From NCBI GenBank assembly GCA_023334545.1, contig JAADVB010000018.1, positions 62,001-126,000 on the forward strand: a stretch of DNA of 64,000 nucleotides. Reading direction: 5' to 3'. The notes under the pieces were generated by a model. That model did not search any database. It was not told the DNA's origin and was given only the letters and a program-made list of their open reading frames with translations. Positions 33,316-45,600 of this stretch are shown here, one piece after another. The number at the start of each line of letters is the position of its first letter. Position 1 is the first letter of the stretch. The DNA comes from Salisapilia sapeloensis (lineage: Eukaryota > Oomycota > Peronosporomycetes > Peronosporales > Salisapiliaceae). The position numbers and the translations under genes were made by a program.

Positions 33316-34580
33316 ATGCAAGTACGATCATCCTTGTATACTTGTATAAACCACTTCTAGAAGCTAAAGTATATGTACCTAGCTACCAGTGACGCTCTTG
33401 GCTATGCTGGCCATGATCCTATTGTGGATCGTGGGCGCGATTTTTACACCTGAAGAGGAATCTGCTGGCGTGCTATCCATGTCCGTTTCCGAGTACGTCC
33501 CTATTCGAACCTACCACTCGACAAGTCTAATGATGATTGCAGCGCAATGTTGGAGCACATTCGGCCATGGGTACATCTCACCGCAGGTTTCTACCATCCT
33601 CATGTGATCCAATTGGTCTTTATCCTACCAGCTACATTCGTCTTGGGGAAGCGCGTGGAGCCGGAGATTGGCTCCATGACGATGCTTAAGATGCTTGTCT
33701 TCGCCAACACAATGTCGACGCTGTCCCTCTTCGCTGACCTCTTTGGCTTTTATATCCTCTTCCGAGATCCGTCTTATTTGTACTTGTTATGCTTCTCTTT
33801 CGGTAAATCACGTACTGATATAGACGGATAGGACGACAAATTTCGCTGGGTTCTACGGTGGTATCACTGCTCTCCTAGTTGGGTTCATGAAAGACATGCC
33901 CAATGCTTCGCTACCATCTTTGCCTGGCATAAAACGCCGCGTACGAGTCAATTGTACCTTGTGTAGGACTCTGTACTGATGCATGGTATAGTTCTACCCA
34001 ATCTTGGCAACCACCTTCTTCTCAGCTCTTTCCATGGTCGGAAGTAACACACCATGGCTGGCAATCCGAACGATGCTCCTACCGGCCGGTCCATACTCGC
34101 TCTTTGGAGGTTTCTTCGGATGGTACTACCTCCGCTTCCTAGCGAAAAATGCGGATCGAACAATTGGAGACGTCTCGGAGGACTTTGCTCTTGTCTCTTT
34201 ACTCCCAGACTGCTGCGGGTACTCCTACCAAGTCGTTTGATCCTTGGAAGGCTACTGACATGCGATGACATAGACGTCCTCTAGCTCCGTTGATGAACTT
34301 TTGCTTTAACGTCGCTCGACTGTGTGGATACTTTACAGACCGATCGTCCAAGACAGCTACTTCTCTCCCTGTCTACGTATGTTCTTTTCTACCACCAATC
34401 TATGATCGTGTCTTAACCGTCTATCTATAGGACTCGAGAAGTGATCCGATCACAGAACGTCGAAAGTAAGTCTTGAGGTATACATGCACTAGACTGATTC
34501 ATTCACATCGATATAGAGCAAGAGCAATGCGTGCGTTAGATGAGAAACTAGCCAAGTTGGCGACCGCTCGAGAGACATAA
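33316..34580 (+). CDS. TMEM115-like / rhomboid-related Golgi membrane protein (DUF1751)
   Basis: Eight exons: 33316-33321, 33383-33492, 33543-33779, 33832-33940, 33992-34218, 34274-34376, 34431-34465 and 34517-34580, giving 296 aa, with all joins in frame. The first coding exon carries only Met-Gln, so the 5' end is the least sure part. TM1 is LLAMLAMILLWIVGAIF; then IRPWVHLTAGFYHPHVIQLV, LGKRVEPEIGSMTMLKMLVF, TNFAGFYGGITALLVGFMKD and FFGWYYLRFL, the landmarks of the TMEM115/rhomboid-like fold. The C-terminus DPITERRKARAMRALDEKLA is the conserved cytoplasmic tail. I see no rhomboid Ser-His catalytic pair, so it is probably non-proteolytic, acting in Golgi retrograde transport. Intron density is the highest in the window. 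Confidence 0.88.
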
Positions 34581-34622
34581 GTGATACAAATCTAAAAACC
34601 AAAACGTATGTCGTTGGATTAG

Positions 34623-35921
34623 CTAGTTGAAAAGCATCGAGACGGACTTTTTCCCATGGATGCTCTGAATGGCTTGCGCCACGAGCGGAGCAATGTCCAA
34701 TTGCACAATCTTTTCGTTGCCTTCACAGCTCTTGGGCAATGGCGTCGTGTTCACCACTACCACTTCCTTTAACGCAGACTCCTTAATACGTTCACTTGCT
34801 GGTCCGTTGAATAGACCGTGGCTAGCGAATGCGTACACGTTCCGAGCGCCGTGGTCCGATAAGTGCTGCGCAGCTTTGCACAAAGTACCGGCCGTGTCGA
34901 TCATATCGTCGACGATGATGCAGTCGGAGCCTTCGACGTTCCCGACGAGGTCCATCTTACCCACCTCATTCGCCTTGACACGCTGCTTGATGATCATGGC
35001 AAGTCCGGTCTGTTGCAAGTCAAACTTGCCGGCAAGCCACTCACGGAACTTCTTTGCACGGGCGACACCACCGGCGTCAGGAGAGACGACGACCGGGTTG
35101 ACTAGATCGTGCTCGCCAAAGTACGAGACGCCGACGAGACCACCATCGAGGTTGTCCACAGGGACGCGAGGTCCGAAGAAGCCCTGGATCTGACCACAGT
35201 GGAGGTCCACAGCCACGACACGGTCGATGCCCATGGCTTCCAATAGACGAGCGACGTCTGCGGCGGAGATAGGCACTCGAGCAGCCATCTTACGGTCCTA
35301 TGGTGCATGCACGTAAGTATCTTGTCGGGAGATAGGAAAACTAGCTGTTAATTGATATACATAGCTACTAGACTAGTAACTATCATGATGTGGTACGAGC
35401 TATTATGGATGTGAAGAGACAGAGATACGAGTACTTACTTGTCGAGCGTAGCCATAGTATGGCACGACGGCAGTGATACGGCGAGCAGAGGCCCGTCGCA
35501 TGGTGCTGACCATGAGGAGGAGCTCCATCAAGCTCTCGTTGACTGGCTGGCACGTCGGTTGGATGATATACACGTCCTTGCCACGCACGTTTTCATGCAC
35601 CATGACGTTCACTTCGCCATCGGCAAAACGTTCGACCGTGATTTTACCAAGGTCGACGCCAACGAGTTTTGCAACGTTCTGTGCCAATTCCGGATTCGAA
35701 GTGCCGCTAAAGATCTTGAGGCCGTTGATCTTGGGCTGCTTCTTGGCAATCGCCGGACGAGGGTACTCGCCATCATCACTGTTCATATTGATGGCGATCT
35801 CCTGCGGCGCCGATCGGGCACTGGAGCTATTGTAACTGCCTAGCAAGGCTCCAGCGCCGAGTGCGGCGCCCATGAGCCGCGGCATCGGCTGTGAGGCTCG
35901 GCCAAGGAACTGTCGGAACAT
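34623..35921 (-). CDS. Ribose-phosphate pyrophosphokinase (PRPP synthetase)
   Basis: Two exons on the minus strand, 35921-35439 and 35297-34623 (141-nt intron), giving 385 aa. The splice rebuilds the flexible catalytic loop YGYARQDRKM. Other landmarks: LKIFSGTSNPELAQNVAKL and ERFADGEVNVMVHENVRGKD at the N-terminal half, then AVDLHCGQIQGFFG, VVVSPDAGGVARAKKF and the PRPP loop CIIVDDMIDTAGTL. It makes PRPP from ribose 5-phosphate and ATP for nucleotide, His and Trp synthesis. The first about 60 residues (MFRQFLGRASQPMPRLMGAA) are Arg/Ala/Ser-rich with few acidic residues, resembling a mitochondrial presequence, so the enzyme may be imported. Localisation is inference. Confidence 0.94.
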
Positions 35922-36074
35922 GCTTATTGCGATATGCTGGGTGGCTGTCCATTAGGATGGATGGCGCTCGTCCTGGAATAATTCTTTATAATAAATACAA
36001 AATGTGTGTGTAAATGCGTACTTTAAAAAGGGATATTGTGTAGTTTCACCGCTCGGACAATAAATTAGGAAGTT

Positions 36075-39000
36075 ATGCAGGCTACTAGTGGTACTCGGCG
36101 ATCTCGTCCAGAGCGTCAGTCTGCAGATAGTGGATATGCTCATAGTCCATCCACAAGAAGTAGTGGTATCTACCCAAATTCTCAAAGTTCATCGTTATCG
36201 TCGTTCAAGCCGTCTGAGTACTCGAGTGAAAGCTCGAGTACTTTTCGAGTAGGCATGACGACACCACCGAAGAAACGAATGCATGGAAAGACACCGTTTA
36301 GTTCGACTTCATTTACACATGTATCTGAAAGTCAGGAGCAGGAGGATCCGTTGACGCCGAATAGTAGGAAGCAGCTCACTCTGATGAATCAACAGACAGA
36401 GGAAGATGAAAAGATGGAGGAAGAGGTAGACGCAGAGTTTACTTTTACACACACCTCAGATTGGAAGAAAGCAGATGAAGTCGTTGTCACTCCATCTAAT
36501 ATCGTCTACGACAGCTCCATTCGTCTGCAATTGAATAATCATGAAAGCATGCGACTAGAGACCATTGACTCGGACTCGGACGAAGCTGTTTTAAATGGTA
36601 CAGGCAACGGTGTGGACACAGAAGACCAGACGTTCGAGTTTCTAAACGTCGACCGGATATCGCTTAGTGGTCCGGTGCAGTACGGCGATGTCGTCGGCAT
36701 CCAGTGCACGTCCGGTCGATGGAAAGGATACGTGCTTCGAGTCGATAACGTCGACCGTACATGTGGCGTGAAAAAAGGTCCGGTATGTGGTCGACTAGAA
36801 CGGTGGCTAGTAGTCCATCCGGACTCGACACCGGAAGCCTACGGCACACGTTCAAATCAGCAGAATCAGATCTTTTACTTTGGTCAAGAAGATGCTTCGG
36901 CTGCTTTAAAGCGTCCAGTGGAAACGGGAGATAAGATCTGCCTCGTCTCCCTCGCGAATGACCTATACCTGTCTGCCATCCCGGATGCCGACGGCAATGT
37001 GGCTATCAAATTAGTATCCAAGGACGATCCTCTGGAGCCTGCTGTCCAAGCATGGCAAGTAGCACAGAAGAATCTACCGTATGAACCGAATTGGAATCGC
37101 CAACGACCGTACTTGACAGGCTCGTTTATGGTTGAAAGTGATGAAAAGCGAGAACAGAATCGAACGGCATCAGATGTGAACAAATCTCCATTAACGCGAC
37201 TGCCTACGCCAGCACAAGAGACGTCTGTGATGGATGATCTCTTGTGTGCTTTGAAAGGCATCGAAGGCAAGTTTATCTTGCTTCGAGTATGGGAAGACCA
37301 AAGCAAGCGGTATGAGTTTTACATGGATAAACACAAGATGGACCAGTCCATTGCATCCATGGCATCTCGCTGTCTCCCACTAGGCTCGTACTATATCACT
37401 CTAAAGTTATTCGTCGAACAACAGTCTCGATACGAGTATGGACATGTCAATCACGCGTTTTGTGCTGCGTTGAAAGTGCTATTGAAAGAATACATGGTCG
37501 TCGTCGGTCAGTTAGAGCGTCAGCATATGAAACAATCGTCGTTCGGTCTGCAGCAGATGTGGCATTGTCTCCAGCCAAGTCTTTTGACGATGCAAAAGCT
37601 TTCGGTCTTAGCGACAAAGTGTCAGTCGCTTACAGGTGGAGCGATATTAAGTCAAATCCAACGTATCAAGAGCTCGTTAGCAGGTGATGAAGCGTCGAAT
37701 CGAGCTTTTCACTTCCTCCTCGTACGATCAAGTGTACCGTATTTAGAGATGGTAGAAGAATGGATTTATACAGGCAAGTTGGCAGATCCATACGATGAAT
37801 TTATGGTCCAGTCCGATGAGAATTTAGGCATTGACGATCTCCAACGGAATATGAACTCAACGTACTGGACCAGTAGGTTTGTACTTCGAGAGGAAGAGAC
37901 GCCATTGTTTCTACAACGTTCACAGAAAAAGATTTTAGATGCTGGCAAGTACCTCAACATTTTTCGTTCTTGTGGTCGTTCAATCGAATGTCCATCTCGA
38001 TCACCTCTATCGCTTTCAAACGAAACGTCAACACTGGATACAGCCATTGATAAGGCACACAAGTTTGCTAGTGAACGACTATTGCAGTTGTTTATGGATG
38101 AGTACGACTTGAAGAAACGATTGGAGTCGTTGAATCACTATTTTTTCATGGACCACGGAGACTTTTACGTCGACTTTTTAAATGTCGCGGAAGTCGAGTT
38201 GAAGAGTAAAGCAGCAGACGTACCAGTCGGGCGATTAGAAAGTCTCTTGCAGCTTAGTCTACAGACGAGTAGCTGTGCGAATGATAGATATAAAGAAGAC
38301 ATGACGTGCTTTTTAAGTCGAAGAGGGATGGTCCAGCAATTGGAAGTCATCCATGCAAGTAATAAGGAGAAGAGTGAGGTCGTACCGGAACCTGCGCTCG
38401 ATAGGGCTGGCTACAAGGTGATTGATGCGTTCACGTTGGATTATAAGGTCTCGTGGCCGTTGTCGTTGCTGTTGTCGTTTAGTGCCTTGAGCAAGTATCA
38501 ACTCGTCTTCCGTCATCTCTTCTTCTGTAAGCACGTGGAGCATCAGTTGAGTGAAGCGTGGTTGAACCATCAAGCTATCAAAGAGCTCCGGCTACGAGGT
38601 GTCATGACCCAATCCTTTCTTCTTCGCCATCGCATGCTCCACTTTGTTCAGAACTTTGTTTACTACATGACGTACGAAGTCATATCTCCTCGTTGGCATG
38701 AGCTCCAGACGCGACTACATAGCGTCGAGACAGTGGATGACGTCATGGTCGCACTTGAGTACTTTCTCGATATGGTCATGAAGGAGTGTCTGCTATCTCA
38801 TGCCGATCTGCTACGTGCCGTAGCGCAAGTGATGAACATGTGTGTGCACTTTGCAGGTCGCATCGAGTCTGTTGTTGGACCGTACATTATGGATGAAGAG
38901 ACGATAAAGAACGAGAGGGAGGACCAGCGGATGAGACGAGCGGAGAAGAAAGCTGAGCAAGATGCTGATCGGCTGCTGAAGAGACATACGAAGACGTTTG

Positions 39001-39349
39001 TCAAGAAAGGAGCCAACTTGAGACGACGTCCGAGCTCCCAAGTAGATCTTCGAAAGCAGCGGATTAAGGAACTGGAGACTGACATGAAGTCTGCTTTGAA
39101 TCCACCAGAAGAAGGGCAGGTGAATCCGTATGTAAAAATGACCAAGGAGAATGAAGCCGAGTTTGATGCCCGACTGGATAAACTCATGAAGATGCTAGCT
39201 CGCAAATCTAAATCCGAGGTATGTAAGATATACTGTCATGGTATTTGCGTTTATAGTCATGTTTGTATGTGTAGGCAGATGCCCACTTGTCGAATTTGGT
39301 GCGTCGTCTGGATTATAATGGTTTCTATGCAGACTTGCAAAAGCAGTGA
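36075..39349 (+). CDS. Gamma-tubulin complex component 2 (GCP2/Spc97 family) with an N-terminal beta-rich module
   Basis: Two exons, 36075-39218 and 39275-39349, giving 1,072 aa. Residues 1-195 are Ser-rich and disordered. Residues about 200-340 are beta-rich (GPVQYGDVVGIQCTSGRW, TGDKICLVSLANDLYLSAI) and look MIR/trefoil-like, which is not standard for GCP2. The GRIP1 part starts MDDLLCALKGIEGKFILLRV and includes FLLVRSSVPYLEMVEEWIYT. GRIP2 includes KVIDAFTLDYKVSWPLSLLL, KYQLVFRHLFFCKHVEHQLS and FVQNFVYYMTYEVISPRWHE. The short last exon supplies the typical end HLSNLVRRLDYNGFYADL. It belongs to the gamma-tubulin small complex that nucleates microtubules at centrosomes, basal bodies or spindle poles. 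Close to the divergent PRPP synthetase (153 bp). Confidence 0.93.
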
Positions 39350-39614
39350 GGACGATGGTACAGAGGCTGTAGGTAAGAGCAGTACGAAATGGCAAGTGAT
39401 CGTTAGACTTGAAATCTCCATAATGCTGTGTACATCTATTTGATATTAATTTGATAAGACTATTTGACACGTCCAAAAGGTGTCTGTGGAAGTATCCTTT
39501 CGTATCATCTACTTAAACAATATCTGACTTGGCTTGCTATAAAATAGAAAAACAAGGTGAAGGGTCATTTGGATACGTCTCTTCAGACATCAAGGTCCGA
39601 CTTGCCTTCAAGCC

Positions 39615-42600
39615 ATGATATATGGATCTAATCGCTATTCTCTTATCCTGCTTAGCGTTCTCCTGCTTTACTCTATTGTTTTGATCGAAGCATACAAGCT
39701 ACGTATTCATGTACAACCAGAGACAAGTACAGGAGGAGATCCTTTCGCGGTTGATCCTGTTGTCGTGCTCACTGATAATTCCGATATCGATCTTGACTCG
39801 GTCAATGTCGGTGGTGTTCTCGCTGTTATTGGTGAGAACCCGAACATCTATGGCGTGGTCGAGCCGTCCAATACGATATTTCCATTCGTCAATGGCGTAG
39901 CGACACTGACAGGACTGTATATCGACCTCGTTGCTTCTGATTATACTTTGATCTTCATATCTATTTCGCATGGCGTCAAGGTTGAATCCAATCCGTTCGA
40001 CATTATTGTTGGTGACATGTATGGACTAGCGTTGATTACAGATATCAGTACAGCTTATGGAGGCACGCCATTCCGTCCGCAACCTATCGTCGCCGTTGTC
40101 GACCGTGGTGGTAATGTCGTTGATACACACAATGACGGGACGATCACGGTGGTGATTAAATACAATCCTACCGGCGGGAATTTGTTACCAGTCACAGGCT
40201 TAACAGCAACTATTGGAGGAGGTATGGCTAAGTTCCAGGCAATGTATATTGACGTCGCAGGCTCTCCGTACGTATTAGAATACACTGCAGACTTTGATCT
40301 TCCTGCTGGCTCCGTCATAGAGACGAACCCTTTTACGGTTGCTGCCGGAAGTGCTGCATTCTTGGTCTTGTCTAGCTCACCTAGCTCCTCTATTGGTGGC
40401 AAAGCCTTTGGCGTGCAACCAGTTGTAGAGATTCGAGATGCAGGAAATAATTTACGTGAGGAAGATAGCAGCAGTTTCGTACGAGCGTACATTGGGAATA
40501 ATCCATCCGGAGGTACGCTATTGCCGAGTAGTGCAACTGAAGTACACGTGAAGGATGGTGTTGCAACCTTTCGAAATCTACGCATTGATCGAGTAGGAAG
40601 TGACTACTCACTCATATTCGTCTTATATGCACATGTACCTGGCACTACTTCATATATTAAAACAGATTTAGAGCTAGTCTCTCCTCCATTTGACGTTGTG
40701 GTAGGTTTGCCAGTGGAGTTAGCTATAACTCAAAGAATGTCAGACGGCGTCTTGGATGGACAGCCGAATGCTGTACAACCAGAGCTCGAGTTATGGGATG
40801 CAGGAGGTAATGTCGTCAATTCAGTGGTTTCCGGTGATGTAATCGCACACGTTGTGCCGAGTCTGTCGGTAGGTGCGACCGTCATCATTGATACGTCTCA
40901 TGCTCCTGACGTGACTGTTAGTCATGTACAGTATGTGACGAATAGCGATTTGCCCATGCCTCTAGGCGTCGGGGCGCTCATACACGTGCAGGTCGTGTTT
41001 ACAGCTGAAGTACGAGCCACTGGTGTTCCGACATTAGAACTCTTATCATCTGAAACTGGAGGTCCGAATGGCATCGCCGAGTGCATCAACGTCGGTGTAT
41101 GGACCAAATCACTCGTATTTGAGTATGCTGTCATTGCCACAGATAGCACACCGGACCTAAACTATGTCTCCGTAGATGCTTTAAAAGTGGTAAATGCTAT
41201 TATCATTGACCGGAATATGAGACCAGCCTTGCTACAACTTCCGGCATTAGACGGTGGATATTCGTTAAAGAGTCGTAGTGATGTCGAGATCGATACATCA
41301 GCACCTGTCATTTCGTACGTCCATAGCGTGTTACCAGGCAATGGAGAGTATGGTACAGGTGAGAAGGTCTATGTAGGCGTTGTCTTTTCAAGGCCAGTAA
41401 CAGTTTATTTTAACATCTACGGAGGTAGCCCATACATTAATGTTGTCCTTGCATCGACCAAAGATGGTAGCAATAAACGAGTTGCAGCCTTTCATGATGG
41501 CAACAATACAGATACTATTACATTTCTGTATACCGTTGAAGACGGTGATTCAGTCGGGCTTCCAGGCATCGACGTTGTTGAAGACATCAATGTCAACAAT
41601 GGATTTATTAAACACTATTCTTCCTTCCCAACCACTGATGCTGACGTATCTATGGTCTCGGATTCATCAGGCAACAACCTTGCAAGTATGAATCAGATAC
41701 GAATCGATACCTCTGTCCCTGTCGTTGATGCGAGTGTTGGCGTGACATCCGTATCTCAAGACGGAACGTACGCTCCTGGAGATCGGATCACCCTCGCCGT
41801 CACCTTTGATAAGCCTGTCAGGGTCGATGGATATCCTAGACTATACTTGGAAACAGGAGCATATGATCGTCCAGCAGGGTATGCGACTGGGAGTGGCACG
41901 CGAGTACTTCAATTTATATACAAAGTAATGGCATATGACTCGACGGGTGGTGGCTACTTGGACTATCGGGATGCAACTGCTCTTAGTCTTAATGGTGGAG
42001 CGATTAGAAGATTGCTGAGCGATGGAAGTGGTGGTGTTCATGCTCAAATATCGTTGCAAGATGCTACTGATACCGGGAAGAACTTGGCGAATACATCGCA
42101 ACTGACGATTGATGCCCAGCCTGCTCGAGTAACTCAGGTGTCTGTAACTTCACCACCAGCGTCGGTGACAAGAGGAGACCAAGTGGAGATTGTCGTTAGC
42201 TTCACATCAATTGTAATAGTAGATACGACTGAAGCTATTCCTTCGTTGAAACTACATATTGGATACTACGACCGACGTGCCTACTATACCTCTGGGAGTG
42301 GATCGCAAGCACTCAAGTTCGTATACACGGCGATGCTTGGTGATGACGCCGATACATTGGACTATCGGTCCATCAATGCATTGGTTCTCGACGGTAGTAA
42401 GATCCGAAAGTACTCCTCGGATCCAACCATGGACGCTTTCCTCATCCTCCCGACCCCAAACCTTGCTGCATACAACATTGAAGTCGATCCGGCAATGGGT
42501 TTTACTACGACTGTATCGTCTATCACTGCGGATGTCGATCCTGGTATCTACGGTGTAAAGCAAGTGATTACGATTGTGGTCTCTTTTTCAGACGAAGTTT

Positions 42601-45600
42601 CTCTGTACTCTGGCATGCCATACTTAAAGGTTTCCACAGGAGCCCTAGTGCCATATGCTGAAGGTAGCGGTACCTCCCAGCTTACGTTCATGTACGCTGT
42701 ACAGGCTGGAGAAGCTACATCTGACCTAGACAAGTTTGATGACGACGCCATCATCTGCTCGGGTGCTTGCCAAATTGTCAACTTTAACCGAGAAGGAGTA
42801 GATCTATCACTTAGTGCCTTACGACTTCAGCCACCACTTATTGTTGTCGATACGTCTGCACCTTTTGTTGTCGACGTCTACAGTGTCTCCCCCATTCCGA
42901 CTATTAACGATCAAAAGTTCGTCGTTGGAGATCAGATTGATATCGTTGTGGAAATGAGCGCTGATGTGCATATCGATCCACCTCCTGCAGACTATCCTGA
43001 GAAAGCACCGACGCTGGTGTTAGATGTAGATACATTGGGAAGGCATGTACTCTGTTCTGGGTACTATGGTAGTGACAAGCACAAGCTCTTGTTCGAATAC
43101 ATCGTACAACATGGAGATACCAGTGCTGAACTCATGTACGTTGATACAGCTTCGTTGACCTTAAACAAAGATCAAAGTGCTATTAAGAGATATTCGACAA
43201 GTCCAACGACAAATGCTATACTCACTCTTCCTGCTCCAAGTCCTCTTGGATCAGGCAATGTAATACAAGTCGATACAACACTTGTTCCGCATGTGGTGTC
43301 GGTAACCTCCTTACAGAATGACCCAATTTATCGCGCTGGAGACATTATCGATATACAAGTCTTGTTCTCGTACGAAGTAGCTGTCTCCGGTTCGCCATTC
43401 GTCTGGCTGGATCTCGGTTACCACTCGAAGCGTGCCACATACCTCTCCGGTACAGGCTCCAAGTCACTTGTGTTTCGATATACCATCGAAGAGGATGATT
43501 ATAGCATCGACTTGGACTATATCGACCGCCACTCTCTCGACACTTCGGATTCCAAATCTGCCATCTACCATGCTGCGACGCATCCTACGTTGCTTGCAAA
43601 CTTGTATCTGCCATACCCTTCTACACAGGACAGTCTTAGCTACAACAAGGACATCACAGTGGACGGTCGTAAACCACGTGTCATCCATGTCGCTTTCGTG
43701 ACCGCCGAAGATTCGTATGGCGTCGGTCATCAAATCGTCGTTGAGATCACATTTAGCTCCAGCATCGTCGTGATTCCTGATGATGCAGGAACGGATACGA
43801 CGCCCGTACTGCGGTTCCGTCCTGACGGTGTCAGTGGTATCATCACGCGATACGGTTACTACGTGAGCGGCAGTGGAACAAACACGCTACGGTTTCAGTA
43901 TGAGATCGAAACGGGTGATACGTCCAGCCATCTGGATTACGCTGGTGTGGATGCGATTGAAACACGACGATCTCGTATCTTGACACAGACGACCAACGTG
44001 GGTTTAACACCGACACAGAGTGTTAACTTGCATTTAAATCCACCTGGTGGACGACTCCTTGGCGACACTGCACAGTCCATTGCGTTCGGTCGAGTGGTCT
44101 TTACAGATCTCATGGTGAATCAACTCGGATATGAATACGAAATCATCTTTAGTACACAAGTAGCCACCACGACACTTATCACGAGTTCACGCTTTGACTC
44201 CTTGTACTCGGCTGTATACGGATTAAGATCGTCACCGAGTGAGCATGGAGACAAGCTTGGGTATAGCGTAGATATTGACGAAGATACACTCGTCATGGGA
44301 GCTCCAGGAGCTCAACGACCGATCTCGGCAGTGCAGATTATAACTGCCATGTGCGACTCGAAGGATTATATCGACGAGATACAGACGGTAACGACGAGAG
44401 CGACGGCTCAACCAGCGGTTCAAAAGATAATTTCTAGTGCTGATCCAGGGGCTACGATCGCTGGCAATTTCCGTCTAGCTGTTGCCGCGACGGGGAAGTC
44501 GAAGGTCTTACCTGCAGACGTCGACATCGACTTACTTTCGGTAACGATCGAGCAAGCGTTGGGATTCGGCACCCACTCGGTGAACATTGTAAGAGAAGAG
44601 AACACTGCATGTGAATGTAAGAACGCATATATCTGGACCATTACGTTTATATTTGCAGAAGGTCCTCTTGCACCTCTCTTGACTATCAGTGAGCTCGAAG
44701 GTGATGGTGCGACTATTGGAGATGGCTTAGGATCCCCAAATGCAAAGATTATCGTCGAGTCTACAGCCATTAGTGGCACATTTACACTACGCACAGCCAC
44801 ATCCGTGACGCGTTTGATCGACTATGACATCTCGCCAATAAAGCTAACAGAGTATATCACGAATGACTTGCAACTGGACGTACGGCACCTTCGAAGGACT
44901 GGACCATCGACGATGAGAGAATATACGTGGTACATTACATTCTTAGCAACTGATCAACTTTATGACGTCCCGGAACTCGAAGCTCAGAGCAGTGGCTTGT
45001 ACGGATACCAAGCTCGCGTTAAGGTGGAGACGTTACGAGATGGTCTCGGTCGTTTGTCCGGTTTCTTTCGGCTGAAATTTCGCTCTGAAATGTTTCCAAG
45101 CGATGAGACGGAAGATATTGCTGTTACTGCTAGTGATATTGACGTTGAAAATGCGTTGGAAGCACTCACATCGATTAATGATGTGCAAGTGAGTCAATCG
45201 TCTTCTATCAATGCTTATGGCGGATACTCCTGGACCATTACGTTCTTACAAGTGAATACAAGGAATGAGTATGGTCCAGTTGAAGACAAGTCTGGCACTT
45301 TACCTCCTTTAGAACCAGTTACAACGACGCTAGTGGGTGGTGAGGCAGTGACGTTATTGAAAGGAAGTAATGCACGCATTGATGTCCAGACTGGTGGGTT
45401 CGAGCTGTCGCCACTGACTGAAGGAGCAACGAATTGGGGTCTACCAGGAGAAAATGCTGGCATGGCAAGTGTCTTCACAAGAGGAGAGAATGATTGGAAA
45501 CAGCAAGGATCGACAATTTCGGCCATTGATACAAGGACGGGCGATTTGTTTGGCACTAGTGTTGGCATCTCTGGAAACTCTATGATTGTGGGAGCACCAG

